Notes: generated by a model not told the origin, from the letters alone. DNA of 64,000 nucleotides from Halobacillus litoralis (GCF_009856445.1 NZ_WMFA01000012.1:1-64000), one strand, 5' to 3'; positions 43,605 through 53,179 are shown, counted from the stretch's first letter. Program-made: numbers and translations.

Positions 43605-44348
43605 ATGTTGTTTTCAGGAACGAAGCTTTCAGACCTTTCGAAAGCCTCTATTATCATTATTTTGACGGGCTTCGCCCTGGTAGGCGGAGCCGTTTATTTT
43701 TTCACTGAACTTGCGGCAGAAGTTCTTGAACAGGAGAAATTCATTGTAGACCAAGCAGCTACAGACGTAGTGAGATCTATCACTACTCCGTGGATGGATG
43801 CGTTTTGGGGATGGATCACGGAATTGGGGTCTGTTTTATTTATAACCATAGCATCGATCGCACTGCTCATCTTTCTTCTGTTCTTTTCTCCCTTCAGCCG
43901 ATGGGTAGGTGTTTATTTTGCCATCGTAATGCTCGGCATTAGTGCATTGACTAAATTGCTGAAAGTGACTTTTGAGCGCCAACGTCCAGAAGTGTTGGCG
44001 GAGTATGATGGAACTGGTTTCAGCTTTCCGAGTGGACATACAACTGGTTCTGTTGTTTTTTACGGGTTTCTCATTTACTTAATTGTCATCAGTCCATTGA
44101 AGAAACAGGTGAAATGGACCATAAATGTAGCGCTGGGGATATTAATTGTCCTTGTCGGTCTTTCTCGGATTTATCTCGGTGTACACTTTTTCACAGATGT
44201 CTTTGGAGGCATGCTATTCGGTCTTGCATGGCTGCTCGTTTGTATAGCGGCACTGGAAATCACAATATGGAATCAAAGAAGAAGACAATCCGGGAGTGTT
44301 CAAAACCTCGTAAAAGGGAAAACTGAAAGGAAGCAGGAGAAAGGGTGA
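43605..44348 (+). CDS. PAP2 superfamily phosphatase
   Basis: A 247-residue membrane phosphatase with six predicted segments, probably acting on lipid phosphates such as undecaprenyl or phosphatidylglycerol phosphate. The three catalytic motifs are present: KVTFERQRP (C1), SFPSGHTTG (C2) and SRIYLGVHFFTDVFGG (C3). ATG 43605 is chosen over GTG 43602 because AGGAGG is then seven bases away. A Pmp3-type gene starts eight bases after its stop, so they are cotranscribed. Confidence 0.9.
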   Translation: MLFSGTKLSDLSKASIIIILTGFALVGGAVYFFTELAAEVLEQEKFIVDQAATDVVRSITTPWMDAFWGWITELGSVLFITIASIALLIFLLFFSPFSRWVGVYFAIVMLGISALTKLLKVTFERQRPEVLAEYDGTGFSFPSGHTTGSVVFYGFLIYLIVISPLKKQVKWTINVALGILIVLVGLSRIYLGVHFFTDVFGGMLFGLAWLLVCIAALEITIWNQRRRQSGSVQNLVKGKTERKQEKG

Positions 44349-44355
44349 TTCAATC

Positions 44356-44523
44356 ATGTTATATATATTAGTCATATTCTTACCACCATTAGCTGTCTTG
44401 TTTACAGGGAAACCGTTAAAGGCGCTATTGAATTTAATCTTAACTTTGATTTTTTATGTCCCAGGAGCGGTACATGCTGCCGTAGTGGTGAAAGGGCATT
44501 ATGACAGCAAGAAACGTGGATGA
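44356..44523 (+). CDS. YqaE/Pmp3 family membrane protein
   Basis: A 55-residue protein with two membrane helices and the family pattern: LYILVIFLPPLAVL, then LNLILTLIFYVPGAVHAAVVV. Pmp3/YqaE proteins influence membrane potential and salt tolerance in yeast and plants; the bacterial role is poorly known. AAAGGGTGATTC precedes the ATG. It follows the PAP2 gene closely and ends at a strong terminator. Confidence 0.85.
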   Translation: MLYILVIFLPPLAVLFTGKPLKALLNLILTLIFYVPGAVHAAVVVKGHYDSKKRG

Positions 44524-44524
44524 A

Positions 44525-44562
44525 AAAAGCCTGACAACAGAGGTAATGTTGTCAGGCTTTTT
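44525..44562. terminator. Bidirectional terminator between the Pmp3-type gene and queE
   Basis: AAAAAGCCTGACAAC and GTTGTCAGGCTTTTT form a 15-base stem. Confidence 0.93.
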
Positions 44563-44565
44563 CTT

Positions 44566-45294
44566 TTAAACTCCTCGTTTATTCCCCCAGACAAGGGCAT
44601 GTACTTGAGGGAGAACGCGCACTTTATTCAGCTTGGATGAGGCGACAACCTGTTCGATGAGCCATTCATATTGGTCAAGGAGGTGACTGGCTAATGTTCC
44701 TGCTTCGTTTTCTTCCAGATCATCATTTCCGACTTGTAAAAAGAAGGGGACATGAGGGTATCTTTCATGGACTTCTTCGGCATAGGTCAAGTCATCTTTA
44801 TTAAAAATCACCACTTTTAAACTCGTGTTCTGAAGGCGTCCAGCGGTTTCCAAACGATACAAGATATCATCCAGAACGTTCCAATCCGTCTTCATTTTAG
44901 AGCTGGGTGGTTTAGGAGATATGGTCAGGTCATCAATTTGAGGGAACCATTCCTGCCAACGGCTGCCCTGTGTTTCAAGAGCTACCTCGATTCCTCTTTC
45001 ATGGAGAGGAACGATAAGCTCATGGAGATTTTTTAAAAGGGCAGGGTTACCACCGGATATCGTAACATGATCGAACTGATCTCCACCCGTTTTGATCAGT
45101 CGAGTCACAATTTCTTCTGAAGTTAACCGTTCGATGTCATGCTTGGCGCTTCCGTCCCATGTAAAGGCAGAATCGCACCACGCACAACTGTAATCACACC
45201 CTGCCGTACGCACAAACATCGTTTTTCTACCCACCACCATTCCTTCACCTTGGATGGTAGGACCAAAAATTTCGAGAACCGGGAATTTATTCAT
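44566..45294 (-). CDS. queE: 7-carboxy-7-deazaguanine synthase
   Basis: QueE is a radical SAM enzyme that makes CDG from CPH4 in queuosine precursor synthesis. The cluster motif is CDYSCAWC (CxxxCxxC), followed by DSAFTWDG. 242 residues is the B. subtilis type. GGNP (SGGNPALL) binds SAM. It is the last gene of queCDE. The reductase queF, which completes preQ1 and follows queE in B. subtilis, is not present here. Confidence 0.93.
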   Translation of the reverse strand: MNKFPVLEIFGPTIQGEGMVVGRKTMFVRTAGCDYSCAWCDSAFTWDGSAKHDIERLTSEEIVTRLIKTGGDQFDHVTISGGNPALLKNLHELIVPLHERGIEVALETQGSRWQEWFPQIDDLTISPKPPSSKMKTDWNVLDDILYRLETAGRLQNTSLKVVIFNKDDLTYAEEVHERYPHVPFFLQVGNDDLEENEAGTLASHLLDQYEWLIEQVVASSKLNKVRVLPQVHALVWGNKRGV

Positions 45295-45754
45295 CTCTCA
45301 TCCACTCCCGTCTTGCTTCGGCGAAACTCGTCGGTGTTTCATAAAGTTTTACAAACTCAACACGACACTGATTCGGATCGTCTTTCAAAGCATCTTCCAT
45401 TTTCTCATAAATCCAAACGACCATATTTTCAGCTGTCGTATTCATGTTTGGGAGTGTATCGTTCAAATACCTGTGATCGAGGTGGACCTCAATCTGTTCC
45501 TTCCAGATTTTCTTGATATCACCGAAATCAATGACAAGCCCAATATCATCGACTAAGCCGCTGACACCAAAAATCACTTTATACGTATGTCCATGAAGGT
45601 TTTTACACTTCCCTTCATAACAGTGCAAGTGGTGAGCAGCATCAAAGGTGAATTCTTTACTGACGAGTACACGTTTTTGATGGTACTTTAACTCGTGACG
45701 TTTGATGTCTTGATCTATTTTCTGCAAGTTTTCTACAATCGTGAATCCGTACAT
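45287..45754 (-). CDS. queD: 6-carboxy-5,6,7,8-tetrahydropterin synthase
   Basis: QueD makes CPH4 from dihydroneopterin triphosphate. The zinc histidines lie in AAHHLHCYEGKCKNLHGHTY (catalytic Cys within KCKNLHGH). About 30 extra residues precede the fold. 155 residues in total. It overlaps queE by eight bases and its ATG overlaps the queC stop, so the operon is tightly coupled. Confidence 0.93.
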   Translation of the reverse strand: MYGFTIVENLQKIDQDIKRHELKYHQKRVLVSKEFTFDAAHHLHCYEGKCKNLHGHTYKVIFGVSGLVDDIGLVIDFGDIKKIWKEQIEVHLDHRYLNDTLPNMNTTAENMVVWIYEKMEDALKDDPNQCRVEFVKLYETPTSFAEARREWMRDE

Positions 45755-46419
45755 TATTCAGCCCCCTCTTTTTCTGCAATATAAGTATGGAGGCCGTTTC
45801 TTCGAAGTTCACAAGCCGGGCATTCGCCGCATCCATCACCGCGAATACCATTGTAACAAGTCAATGTTTTCTCACGGACGTACTCGAAAGCACCCAAATC
45901 ATCAGCCATTTCCCATGTTTCCGCTTTGTCGAGCCACATGAGAGGGGTGTGAATGACGAATTCATCATCCATTGACAAATTCAGTGTTACATTCAAGGAT
46001 TTTACAAAAACATCACGACAGTCTGGATAACCACTGAAGTCAGTCTCACAGACACCTGTAACAATATGTTTCGCTCCGATTTGACGCGCAAGAATGGTAG
46101 CAAAAGACAAGAATAATAGATTCCTACCCGGCACAAAGGTTGAAGGAAGTTCCCCATCTTCGCCATCTTTCACTTCAATATCATCCCTGGTTAACGCATT
46201 AGGAGCGAGTTGGTTAAGCAAAGACATATCAAGGATATGGTGACGCACCTGCTGATCATCAGCAATTTCTTTCGCCACTTCAATCTCTTCTTTATGACGT
46301 TGGTTGTAATCGAACGTAACGACTTCCACAGATTCGAATTTCTTCAATGCCCAGAACAAGCAAGTCGTACTATCCTGTCCACCGCTGAATACAACCACCG
46401 CTTTATTATTTTTTTCCAT
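45754..46419 (-). CDS. queC: 7-cyano-7-deazaguanine synthase
   Basis: QueC turns CDG into preQ0 with ammonia and ATP. The PP-loop SGGQDSTT is at residues about 13-20 and the zinc site near the C-terminus reads [13 protein letters not shown], with a further Cys at LTCYNG. 221 residues, normal. It is the first gene of the operon behind a preQ1 riboswitch; AAAGGAGAA precedes the ATG. Confidence 0.95.
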   Translation of the reverse strand: MEKNNKAVVVFSGGQDSTTCLFWALKKFESVEVVTFDYNQRHKEEIEVAKEIADDQQVRHHILDMSLLNQLAPNALTRDDIEVKDGEDGELPSTFVPGRNLLFLSFATILARQIGAKHIVTGVCETDFSGYPDCRDVFVKSLNVTLNLSMDDEFVIHTPLMWLDKAETWEMADDLGAFEYVREKTLTCYNGIRGDGCGECPACELRRNGLHTYIAEKEGAE

Positions 46420-46473
46420 AAAAAAATTCTCCTTTCATCATCGAAAAAGAGAATTCTACACACCCAAAACCAT

Positions 46474-46505
46474 TAAAAAAACCGTACCTAAGGCAAGGTA
46501 CAGTT
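46474..46505 (-). terminator. Riboswitch-controlled terminator of the que operon
   Basis: On the minus strand AACTGTACCTTGC and the complementary AGGTACGGTTTTTTT form the hairpin directly after the preQ1 aptamer. Confidence 0.85.
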
Positions 46506-46509
46506 CCAT

Positions 46510-46545
46510 CCTTAGTTTTTTATAGAGGGTGTCGCTAGAACCTCT
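46510..46545 (-). ncRNA. preQ1-I riboswitch aptamer
   Basis: On the minus strand AGAGGTTCTAGCGACACC is followed by CTCTATAAAAAACTAAGG. This is almost identical to the B. subtilis queC preQ1-I aptamer: stem GAGGT/ACCCTC region, conserved CTA loop and A-rich tail that forms the pseudoknot. It sits upstream of queC, and with the terminator it would shut off queCDE when preQ1 is plentiful. Confidence 0.95.
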
Positions 46546-46656
46546 CCTGCCCTGAAGCAGACTTTATTTAATTTACCCTACTCATCTTAACACGAGAATA
46601 TGCCCCTGGAAACCCTGACCTATTCAATTACCTGCATCAGCTTTATTAAACAATAT

Positions 46657-46819
46657 GGCAGGATTGTGGAAGACTTGATTTCGAGATGTTTTTTGAGTGG
46701 ATGGGGGCTCCGGGAAAAGGTTCGCTTTCCGCCCGCCCCATGGAAAGCGAACCTTTTCCCGGAGCCCCTAGAACCACACAACAAAAGTCTCGAAACCGAG
46801 TCTTCAAGAAAAGGGAGCG
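46657..46819 (+). repeat. Single-unit intergenic repeat with a perfect 27-base palindrome
   Basis: The L-end (TTATTAAACAATATGGCAGG, from about 46643) and R-end (GAGTCTTCAAGAAAAGGGAG) match the other copies. The core has 46704-46730 and 46742-46768 as perfect inverted repeats around 11 bases (GCCCGCCCCAT). The outer arms also pair, so the whole unit can fold into one long hairpin. It separates the que riboswitch from the argG T-box. Confidence 0.88.
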
Positions 46820-46885
46820 TTTGTGTATGAAGGGGTTATGAAAATGGTAATCTGAAAAACTTTTTATTTGAATGTATTTTATGTG

Positions 46886-46913
46886 TTGACTTCTGCATAT
46901 GATTTTGTATAAT
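46886..46913 (+). promoter_or_regulatory. argGH promoter
   Basis: TTGACT (46886-46891), 16 bases, TATAAT (46908-46913). Confidence 0.75.
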
Positions 46914-46944
46914 TATAAACAATTAGTTATAAAAATACATTCAT

Positions 46945-47173
46945 GGACGAAGAAAGTACGTATGAATCTGATCGACAGCGAGCCGGGGGCGGTGGAAGCC
47001 TGGTGACGGATTGATACGGAAACGCACTTCTGAGATGTTCGGTGAAAAGAGTAGCCAGAACCGGGAGCCCCCGTTATCAGCTTCGAGTTGGTCTGATATA
47101 CAGACAATGAGAGTGGCACCGCGGATGATTCAAAATCCGTCTCTTACCCCAGGTAGGAGACGGATTTTTTTAT
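46945..47173 (+). ncRNA. T-box riboswitch, arginine specific by specifier CGC
   Basis: The T-box antiterminator sequence GAGAGTGGCACCGCGG is at 47109-47124, and the terminator (AATCCGTCTC ... GAGACGGATTTTTTT) follows at 47132-47172. Stem I shows AAGAAAGTACG (the AGTA specifier-loop side) and CAGCGAGCC with GGCGGTGGAAGCC. The 3' specifier-loop strand reads GGAAACGCA next to stem CTTC, so the specifier is CGC (Arg) followed by A. It would sense uncharged tRNA-Arg and turn on argGH. Confidence 0.88.
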
Positions 47174-47199
47174 GGACAATAATTGAGGAGGTTATTCAT

Positions 47200-48435
47200 A
47201 TGACAAAACCAAAAGTAGTATTAGCTTATTCCGGTGGATTGGACACATCGATTTCTGTAAAGTGGATCCAAGAAAAGTATGGGTATGATGTCATTGCTTT
47301 AGGATTGGATGTCGGTGAAGGGAAAGACTTGGAAACGATTCGTAAAAAGGCGCTGGATGTAGGAGCAATCAAAGCAATTATGGTAGATGCCAAAGAGATA
47401 TTGGCTGAGGAATACTTGATGCCGGCTTTAAAAGCGAATGCGCTGTATGAAGGGAAATATCCATTATCTTCTGCTCTATCTCGTCCGCTCATCTCTAAAC
47501 TGCTCGTTGAAGTGGCAGAGCAGGAAGGGGCGGTTGCTGTCGCTCATGGTTGTACAGGAAAGGGGAACGATCAGGTCCGTTTTGAGGTTTCTATCCAAGC
47601 GTTGAATCCTGATCTTGAAGTTATCGCCCCTGTTCGTGAATGGGGAATGACACGTGATGAACAAATCATTTACGCAGAAGAGAAAGGGATACCGGTTCCT
47701 GTCAATCTTGAAAACCCATTCTCTATTGATGCAAACATCTGGGGACGTGCTTGTGAGGCTGGAGTCCTTGAAGATCCTTGGAAAGAAGCTCCAGAAGCTG
47801 CATATGCCTGGACCAATCCAATTGAAGAGACTCCCGATCAGCCGGAGACCATTGAGATTGATTTCATTGAAGGAAAGCCTGTCTCATTAAACGGTGAGAA
47901 AATGGATCTTGTGCCTTTAATTGAGTACTTGAACGAACTTGGTGGCAAGCATGGGGTTGGCAGAATTGATCATACTGAAAATCGTCTGGTAGGAATTAAA
48001 TCAAGAGAAGTTTATGAAAACCCTGCAGCAATGATTTTAATCAATGCCCATAAAGAGCTGGAATTTTTGACACAAACAAGAGAAGTTTCCCAATATAAAG
48101 CAAGTGTGGATCAGCAGCTTTCCAAGATCATATACGATGGTTTATGGTATTCCCCACTACAACCGGCTCTATCTGCATTCATTGACTCTACGCAGCAGGT
48201 CGTCACCGGTACGGTGAAAGTGAAGTTGTTCAAGGGCCACCACACCGTGATTGGTAAGAAATCACCGGTAAGTCTGTATAATGAAGAGCTATCCACCTAT
48301 TCAAAAGAAGATGCGTTTGATCACAATGCCGCTGTCGGGTTCATTAAGTTATGGGGATTGCCGACGAAAGTACATGCGGACGTTCATAAAGGAGAGAAGT
48401 TACTGGATCAAGCGGTGGTGAGCCAGCATGACTAA
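47200..48435 (+). CDS. argG: Argininosuccinate synthase
   Basis: ArgG joins citrulline and aspartate with ATP. The PP-loop-type motif is AYSGGLDTS (residues about 8-16), with [13 protein letters not shown] and the late [15 protein letters not shown] region typical for the family. 411 residues. The frame is open upstream through the T-box, but ATG 47200 follows GAGGAGG with seven bases and begins the protein core. It overlaps argH by eight bases. Confidence 0.97.
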   Translation: MTKPKVVLAYSGGLDTSISVKWIQEKYGYDVIALGLDVGEGKDLETIRKKALDVGAIKAIMVDAKEILAEEYLMPALKANALYEGKYPLSSALSRPLISKLLVEVAEQEGAVAVAHGCTGKGNDQVRFEVSIQALNPDLEVIAPVREWGMTRDEQIIYAEEKGIPVPVNLENPFSIDANIWGRACEAGVLEDPWKEAPEAAYAWTNPIEETPDQPETIEIDFIEGKPVSLNGEKMDLVPLIEYLNELGGKHGVGRIDHTENRLVGIKSREVYENPAAMILINAHKELEFLTQTREVSQYKASVDQQLSKIIYDGLWYSPLQPALSAFIDSTQQVVTGTVKVKLFKGHHTVIGKKSPVSLYNEELSTYSKEDAFDHNAAVGFIKLWGLPTKVHADVHKGEKLLDQAVVSQHD

Positions 48436-49801
48436 ATTGTGGGGCGGTCGGTTTACAAAGCCTACAAATAAGTTGGTGGAAGAGTACACCTCTTCCATCA
48501 ACTTTGATCAAAAACTTGCGCTTCAGGATATCGAGGGTAGTATGGCTCATGTGGAAATGCTTGGTGCCTGCGACATTATTCAAATGAACGAAGTGATTCA
48601 AATAAAGGAAGGGTTACTTGCGATTCAAGAGAAAGTGAAGAATGGGGACGTCACCTTTTCTGTGGAGCATGAAGATATTCACATGAATATAGAAAAATTG
48701 CTCATTGATGAGATTGGACCTGTTGGTGGAAAGTTGCATACCGGCAGAAGTCGGAATGATCAAGTGGCCACAGACATGCACCTTTATTTACGTGAAAAAA
48801 CAAAAGGATTGATGGAGCTTGTAGAAGCCGTTCAATCTTCCCTGGTTGAACAGGCGGAAAATCATGTGGAGACGATTCTACCAGGTTACACCCACTTGCA
48901 GCGCGCTCAGCCCGTCTCGTTTGGTCACCATTTAATGGCATATTTTTGGATGTTTGAAAGAGATAAGGATCGTTTGCAGGATAGTTTGAAGCGGGTCAAC
49001 TGGTCTCCGCTTGGAGCTGCGGCTCTTGCGGGGACACCTTATCCAATTGATAGACAAATGACATCGGATGCTTTAGGGTTCGATCAGCCTTATCCGAATT
49101 CATTAGATGCTGTCAGTGATCGTGATTTCATTCTTGAGTTTTTATCTGTTTCTTCTATTATGATTACACACATTTCACGTTTGTCTGAAGAGCTGATTTT
49201 GTGGGGAAGCCAGGAGTTTCAGTTTGTTGAATTGGATGATGCTTTTTGTACGGGGTCAAGCATCATGCCTCAGAAGAAAAACCCTGATGTACCTGAACTT
49301 CTCCGTGGAAAAACAGGTAGGATCTATGGCCATTTGATGGGATTGCTTACATTGCTTAAAGGACTGCCTCTCGCTTACAACAAAGATATGCAGGAAGATA
49401 AAGAGGGGATGTTTGATACAGTTGAAACCCTTGAAGGAGCATTATCGCTGCTGGCCCCGATGCTTGCATCAATGCAGGTCAAAGGGGATCAAATGAAGAA
49501 TGCTGTCAATGAAGACTATTCGAATGCCACAGATATCGCTGATTATTTGGCCGTCAAAGGAATGCCGTTCAGAGAAGCGCATGAAGTGATCGGGAAAATT
49601 GTTTTGTATTCAATTCAACAAAAGAAATACTTGTTGGATTTAACCTTGGAGGAATACCAGGATTTTTCCTCGCTCTTTGAAGTGGATATTTTCGAAAAAC
49701 TGAACCCGAATCAAGTCGTGGCTGCACGGAACAGTGAGGGTGGAACAGGTTTCGATCAAGTGCGAAAGCAAATTCAACTCGCAAAAGAACACCTCTCTTA
49801 A
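48428..49801 (+). CDS. argH: Argininosuccinate lyase
   Basis: ArgH splits argininosuccinate to arginine and fumarate. The superfamily signature [12 protein letters not shown] (residues about 278-289) holds the catalytic Ser loop, and [10 protein letters not shown] and THLQRAQP are the other conserved blocks. 457 residues, normal. Start overlaps argG; last gene of the T-box-controlled unit. The terminator overlaps its last codons. Confidence 0.97.
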   Translation: MTKLWGGRFTKPTNKLVEEYTSSINFDQKLALQDIEGSMAHVEMLGACDIIQMNEVIQIKEGLLAIQEKVKNGDVTFSVEHEDIHMNIEKLLIDEIGPVGGKLHTGRSRNDQVATDMHLYLREKTKGLMELVEAVQSSLVEQAENHVETILPGYTHLQRAQPVSFGHHLMAYFWMFERDKDRLQDSLKRVNWSPLGAAALAGTPYPIDRQMTSDALGFDQPYPNSLDAVSDRDFILEFLSVSSIMITHISRLSEELILWGSQEFQFVELDDAFCTGSSIMPQKKNPDVPELLRGKTGRIYGHLMGLLTLLKGLPLAYNKDMQEDKEGMFDTVETLEGALSLLAPMLASMQVKGDQMKNAVNEDYSNATDIADYLAVKGMPFREAHEVIGKIVLYSIQQKKYLLDLTLEEYQDFSSLFEVDIFEKLNPNQVVAARNSEGGTGFDQVRKQIQLAKEHLS

Positions 49802-49816
49802 TAGAGGTGTTTTTTG
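49788..49816 (+). terminator. argGH terminator
   Basis: AACACCTCT and AGAGGTGTTTTTT; the 5' arm lies in the last argH codons. Confidence 0.88.
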
Positions 49817-49843
49817 TATGTCCGCATCAAGAAGGAGTCAAAG

Positions 49844-49869
49844 GTTTGAAAAGCCGAAGGGAAGGATAA
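49844..49869 (+). promoter_or_regulatory. Candidate SigB-type promoter
   Basis: GTTTGA (49844-49849), 14 bases, GGATAA (49864-49869) resembles GTTTAA-N14-GGGTAT. It lies 38 bases before the start of the next gene. Confidence 0.35.
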
Positions 49870-49906
49870 TATAACCATACCACCTTATAGAGAGAGGGAT
49901 GATCGT

Positions 49907-50245
49907 ATGGCAAAAACCATTCAAGCTTATTTTTCAACTGAAAATGATGCAGAAAGTGCAAAAGCATCGTTACAACCTTTATCGGTCGAGCAGGATACAG
50001 TAGAAGCAATCCCTGAGGATACAGATATGACTCCAATTGTTCCTGTGGCAGGATCAACGAATTCCGGGGGAGGAACATTCAACTTTACAGAGGTTGTCTC
50101 ACCTAAACATGACAAGGATAGTGCACTTTCTGATAAAAAGCATTTAACTCACGTGCTTCATTTTTCTATTAAAGAAGAAGAGTACGATCGAGCTGTTGAA
50201 GTGATCAAGGAGCACAATGGTCATATGGACAAAAAAGACTTTTAA
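49907..50245 (+). CDS. Hypothetical protein, possibly stress-related
   Basis: A 112-residue soluble acidic protein with a ferredoxin-like layout: an N-terminal strand-helix (TIQAYFSTENDAESAKASL), a Gly-rich loop (GSTNSGGGTFNF) and a C-terminal helix (EEEYDRAVEVIKEHNG). It resembles, in outline only, general-stress proteins that carry one such domain. AGAGAGGGATG precedes the ATG. Own terminator. A SigB-like promoter lies upstream, but the link to stress is inference. Confidence 0.6.
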   Translation: MAKTIQAYFSTENDAESAKASLQPLSVEQDTVEAIPEDTDMTPIVPVAGSTNSGGGTFNFTEVVSPKHDKDSALSDKKHLTHVLHFSIKEEEYDRAVEVIKEHNGHMDKKDF

Positions 50246-50254
50246 AAACAGCTA

Positions 50255-50289
50255 CCCCCTGCGAAGACATTTAAGCCCGCAGGGGGTTT
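50255..50289 (+). terminator. Terminator-like hairpin
   Basis: CCCCCTGC and GCAGGGGG with a 19-base loop, then TTTG. The T-run is short. Confidence 0.6.
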
Positions 50290-50334
50290 GCAGTGGAAAG
50301 TGACAAAGTGGTCAAGCGTTGATGCTGAGTACGT

Positions 50335-51522
50335 CTACATGTATAAACTTGCCAAAAAAATCCCTATCGCTTCCTGGTAGATTTCATCAAACTGTTCGAG
50401 GGGGAGAGGGTTTACCCCCAACCCTAATTCTACAGTAAATCCCGGTTGCCGAAATTCCTGAATAAACCAATCCTTATAGCCTGAAAAGCTATCTACATAA
50501 CGGATGGGTTTGTATCCGCTTACTCTTTCAAACTCATTGACAATCGTCATGGCACGAGGGGGTTCAAGTCCTTCGTACCCCCAATAAATCACTTCTCCTT
50601 GTGTGTGGAAAGCCAACATTTTTTCAAAGTTACGGGCACCCGCAAGCTCAGCCATGGCAACTGTCTCAGGCTCTGTTAACGGTTGGTAACCAGGGAAGTC
50701 CCTTGGTGCAGGGGAAGTCGGTTTCCTTGCAGCATCCACTTCCCATTTAGCTGGATACTGATTATTTAAATCCACTCCCCGTATATTTGCTTTCCATCCG
50801 GAGAAATCAGTATTCCCATCATTGATGCTTAATGCCAACTCTCCAAATTCCCCATCAGGTGGTCCGTTCAGAACGAGATCAACGCCATCAGGATCAACCA
50901 TAGGAACAATGGAAAGTGTCACTTCATCGTAAAAAGGATGAATTTCTAACCCTCGAATGGTCTCTTTATTAGTTAAAGCAAGCAAGTAGTCATTTAAAAA
51001 TTGCATGATGACGGCAGTGGTAATCCATTCATTTGCATGGAATGAACCATTCCAATGAACTACTTTCGGACCACGGCCGATTTGAAGTTCTACAAGATTT
51101 TTCCCCATCACACTATTTCCAATCGTCTGTCTCCTAATGAATGGATATAATTCGTAAAGTTCATTTAAATCATTTGTTAATACATTAAAGTCATAAGGGC
51201 GGTTTCCATCGACGACACGATACGATATTTGAACGGGTAGGGATAAAATCCCACCGATTTGCAGCATTCTAGGATTGACAGAAGGATTTAACAATGCGAT
51301 GGCGTCCAAAGAGATTCGACGCTCACTGGCAATTTTCCAAAAGGTATCGCCAGCTTGTACCCGGTACTGGCTCGTTTCATAGCCAGGGATGCGAATGGTT
51401 TGTCCGATCTGAAGAGAAGATGGTCCCGTTTGTGGATTCGAATCTATGATTAAATCCAACGGTACGTTGAAAAGGTTTGAGTAGTACCACAGGGTGTCGC
51501 CACTTCTTACTTTAACGTCCAT
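50335..51522 (-). CDS. M14 family gamma-D-glutamyl-meso-diaminopimelate peptidase with two LysM domains
   Basis: A zinc carboxypeptidase-type enzyme that cuts the D-Glu-Dap bond of peptidoglycan stem peptides. Two LysM domains (residues about 2-46 and 51-96) are followed by an M14 domain. The zinc site is seen as HWNGSFHANEW (His and Glu) and AFHTQGEVIYWG, the catalytic Glu in FTVELG. 395 residues; it resembles B. subtilis YqgT and Lysinibacillus sphaericus endopeptidase I. No signal peptide, which suggests action on spore or recycled peptidoglycan. Confidence 0.9.
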   Translation of the reverse strand: MDVKVRSGDTLWYYSNLFNVPLDLIIDSNPQTGPSSLQIGQTIRIPGYETSQYRVQAGDTFWKIASERRISLDAIALLNPSVNPRMLQIGGILSLPVQISYRVVDGNRPYDFNVLTNDLNELYELYPFIRRQTIGNSVMGKNLVELQIGRGPKVVHWNGSFHANEWITTAVIMQFLNDYLLALTNKETIRGLEIHPFYDEVTLSIVPMVDPDGVDLVLNGPPDGEFGELALSINDGNTDFSGWKANIRGVDLNNQYPAKWEVDAARKPTSPAPRDFPGYQPLTEPETVAMAELAGARNFEKMLAFHTQGEVIYWGYEGLEPPRAMTIVNEFERVSGYKPIRYVDSFSGYKDWFIQEFRQPGFTVELGLGVNPLPLEQFDEIYQEAIGIFLASLYM

Positions 51523-51669
51523 AGGAGCCCCCTTTTATAACAGTCCTTTTTATAACTATATGGAAAATGGCTGAATTGATGAACAAACATCTCTCAATCA
51601 ATTTTCACGAATCCTAACATAACGATCCTTTTTCAGGTACAATAAAGGAATGGCCATATTCAACGAGTT

Positions 51670-51840
51670 GGCAGGATAGTTGAAGGCTCAGTTTCGAGAC
51701 TTTCGTTGAGTGGATGGGGCTGCGGGGAATAACTCGCTTTCCGCGAGAGGCTCACCGCCCGCCACATGGAAAGCCAACCTTTTCCCAGAGCCTAGATCCA
51801 CACAATCGTCTCGAAACTGAGTCTTCCACTAAAGGGAGCC
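51670..51840 (+). repeat. Single-unit intergenic repeat (171 bases)
   Basis: L-end GGCAGGATAGTTGAAGGCTC and R-end GAGTCTTCCACTAAAGGGAG frame a core with GGGGCTGCGGGGAATAACTC and AAGCCAACCTTTTCCCAGAG, related to the 46.7-kb copy but no longer a perfect palindrome. It fills the gap between the M14 gene and the DEAD-box gene and ends 50 bases before the latter's start. Confidence 0.85.
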
Positions 51841-51890
51841 TATGCGGAATGAATGTCGGATTTAATTTTATTGAAAGTAGTGAAAAATAG

Positions 51891-53063
51891 ATGAAACCAT
51901 TTGAAAAATTAGGAATATCGAAAGAGTTGACCGAAAAACTGAAGCGGCAGGGGATTGCCTCGCCGACTCCTGTTCAGGAACGTGCGATTCCGCCTTTAAT
52001 GGATGGAAAAGATATTATTGCTCAAGCTCAGACAGGAACGGGGAAAACTTTCGCCTTTGTATTGCCGATCTTAGAAAAAATTGATCCATCTTCTGAGGCA
52101 GTTCAAGCAGTCATCATCACTCCTACGAGAGAGCTTGCACTGCAGATTACTCATGAAGTGAACAAGCTTAAAAATGAGGAAACTCATGTGCTGGCGGTGT
52201 ATGGTGGTCAGGATGTAGCAAAACAAGCGAATAAATTGAATGGCAAAGCCCATGTAGTCATCGCAACTCCAGGTCGTTTATTGGATCATTTAAGACGGGA
52301 AACTGTAGAACTGACTCATATCCATCAGTTGGTCATCGATGAAGCCGATCAAATGCTGGAAGCAGGGTTTCTCCCAGATGTGCAGGATATTATCAGTCAG
52401 TGCGGGTCAGAAAGGCAAACGATGTTATTCTCAGCGACAATCACCTCACAAGTCCATTCATTAGCAAAGAAAATCACACATGACCCAGAACGGATTGAAG
52501 TAAAAGAGGAAAAAGTGACGGTCTCCAATATTAAGCAACTGTTATATGAAACGACCGATCGAGCAAAACAAGATTCTCTTATCCAAATTATGAGTGAACA
52601 CAGACCATTTCTTGCGGTCATTTTCTGTAGAACTAAGCGCAGAGCGAAAAAGCTGAATGATGCGCTGACTGCCAAAGGATATGAATCAGATGAGCTGCAT
52701 GGAGATCTTTCTCAAGCCAAAAGGGAGAAAGTGATGCAGCGATTCCGTGATGCTAAAATTCAATATCTTGTTGCTACAGACGTAGCAGCCAGGGGACTCG
52801 ACGTAGAGGGCATCACTCACGTTTTCAACTATGACATTCCCCAGGATCCTGAAAGTTATATCCACCGAATCGGCAGGACTGGGAGAGCTGGTGGCAAGGG
52901 ATTGGCGATTACTTTTGCCGCGCCTAAAGATAAGCCAGCGCTTAAACAAATTGAACAGCACATCAAACAAAAGTTAGAAAGAAGATCTATGGAGAATCTT
53001 TCTTTAGGAAAAAGAGATAAAGAGGAAGAAAAAGCGCCCCGCCCTAAAAAACGAAGAAGATAA
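51891..53063 (+). CDS. DEAD-box ATP-dependent RNA helicase
   Basis: A 390-residue RNA helicase. Motifs in order: Q motif (GIASPTPVQERAIP), AQTGTGKT (I), PTRELA (Ia), TPGR (Ib), DEAD (II), SAT (III), ARGLD (V) and HRIGRTGR (VI). A short basic tail (RPKKRRR) replaces the long C-terminal RNA-binding domains of CshA or DbpA, so it is closest in layout to B. subtilis YfmL/CshC, linked to ribosome assembly in the cold. The ribosome site is weak (GAAAGTAGTG). Confidence 0.93.
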   Translation: MKPFEKLGISKELTEKLKRQGIASPTPVQERAIPPLMDGKDIIAQAQTGTGKTFAFVLPILEKIDPSSEAVQAVIITPTRELALQITHEVNKLKNEETHVLAVYGGQDVAKQANKLNGKAHVVIATPGRLLDHLRRETVELTHIHQLVIDEADQMLEAGFLPDVQDIISQCGSERQTMLFSATITSQVHSLAKKITHDPERIEVKEEKVTVSNIKQLLYETTDRAKQDSLIQIMSEHRPFLAVIFCRTKRRAKKLNDALTAKGYESDELHGDLSQAKREKVMQRFRDAKIQYLVATDVAARGLDVEGITHVFNYDIPQDPESYIHRIGRTGRAGGKGLAITFAAPKDKPALKQIEQHIKQKLERRSMENLSLGKRDKEEEKAPRPKKRRR

Positions 53064-53067
53064 ACGA

Positions 53068-53098
53068 AACCAGAGTCGCTTCTAGACTCTGGTTTTTT
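53068..53098 (+). terminator. Terminator of the DEAD-box gene
   Basis: AACCAGAGTC and GACTCTGGTTTTTT around a seven-base loop. Confidence 0.92.
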
Positions 53099-53179
53099 GC
53101 TGGTCTTTTATCAGAAAAAAATTACTGTTTAAAAAAGAATAACATTGAGGGGAGTTTTGAAATATGATACATTATAAAC

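Noticed and set aside
49907-50245. General stress protein 17M (YflT) assignment
   Set aside because: Length and layout are similar, but the conserved YflT N-terminal pattern is not visible; left as hypothetical.
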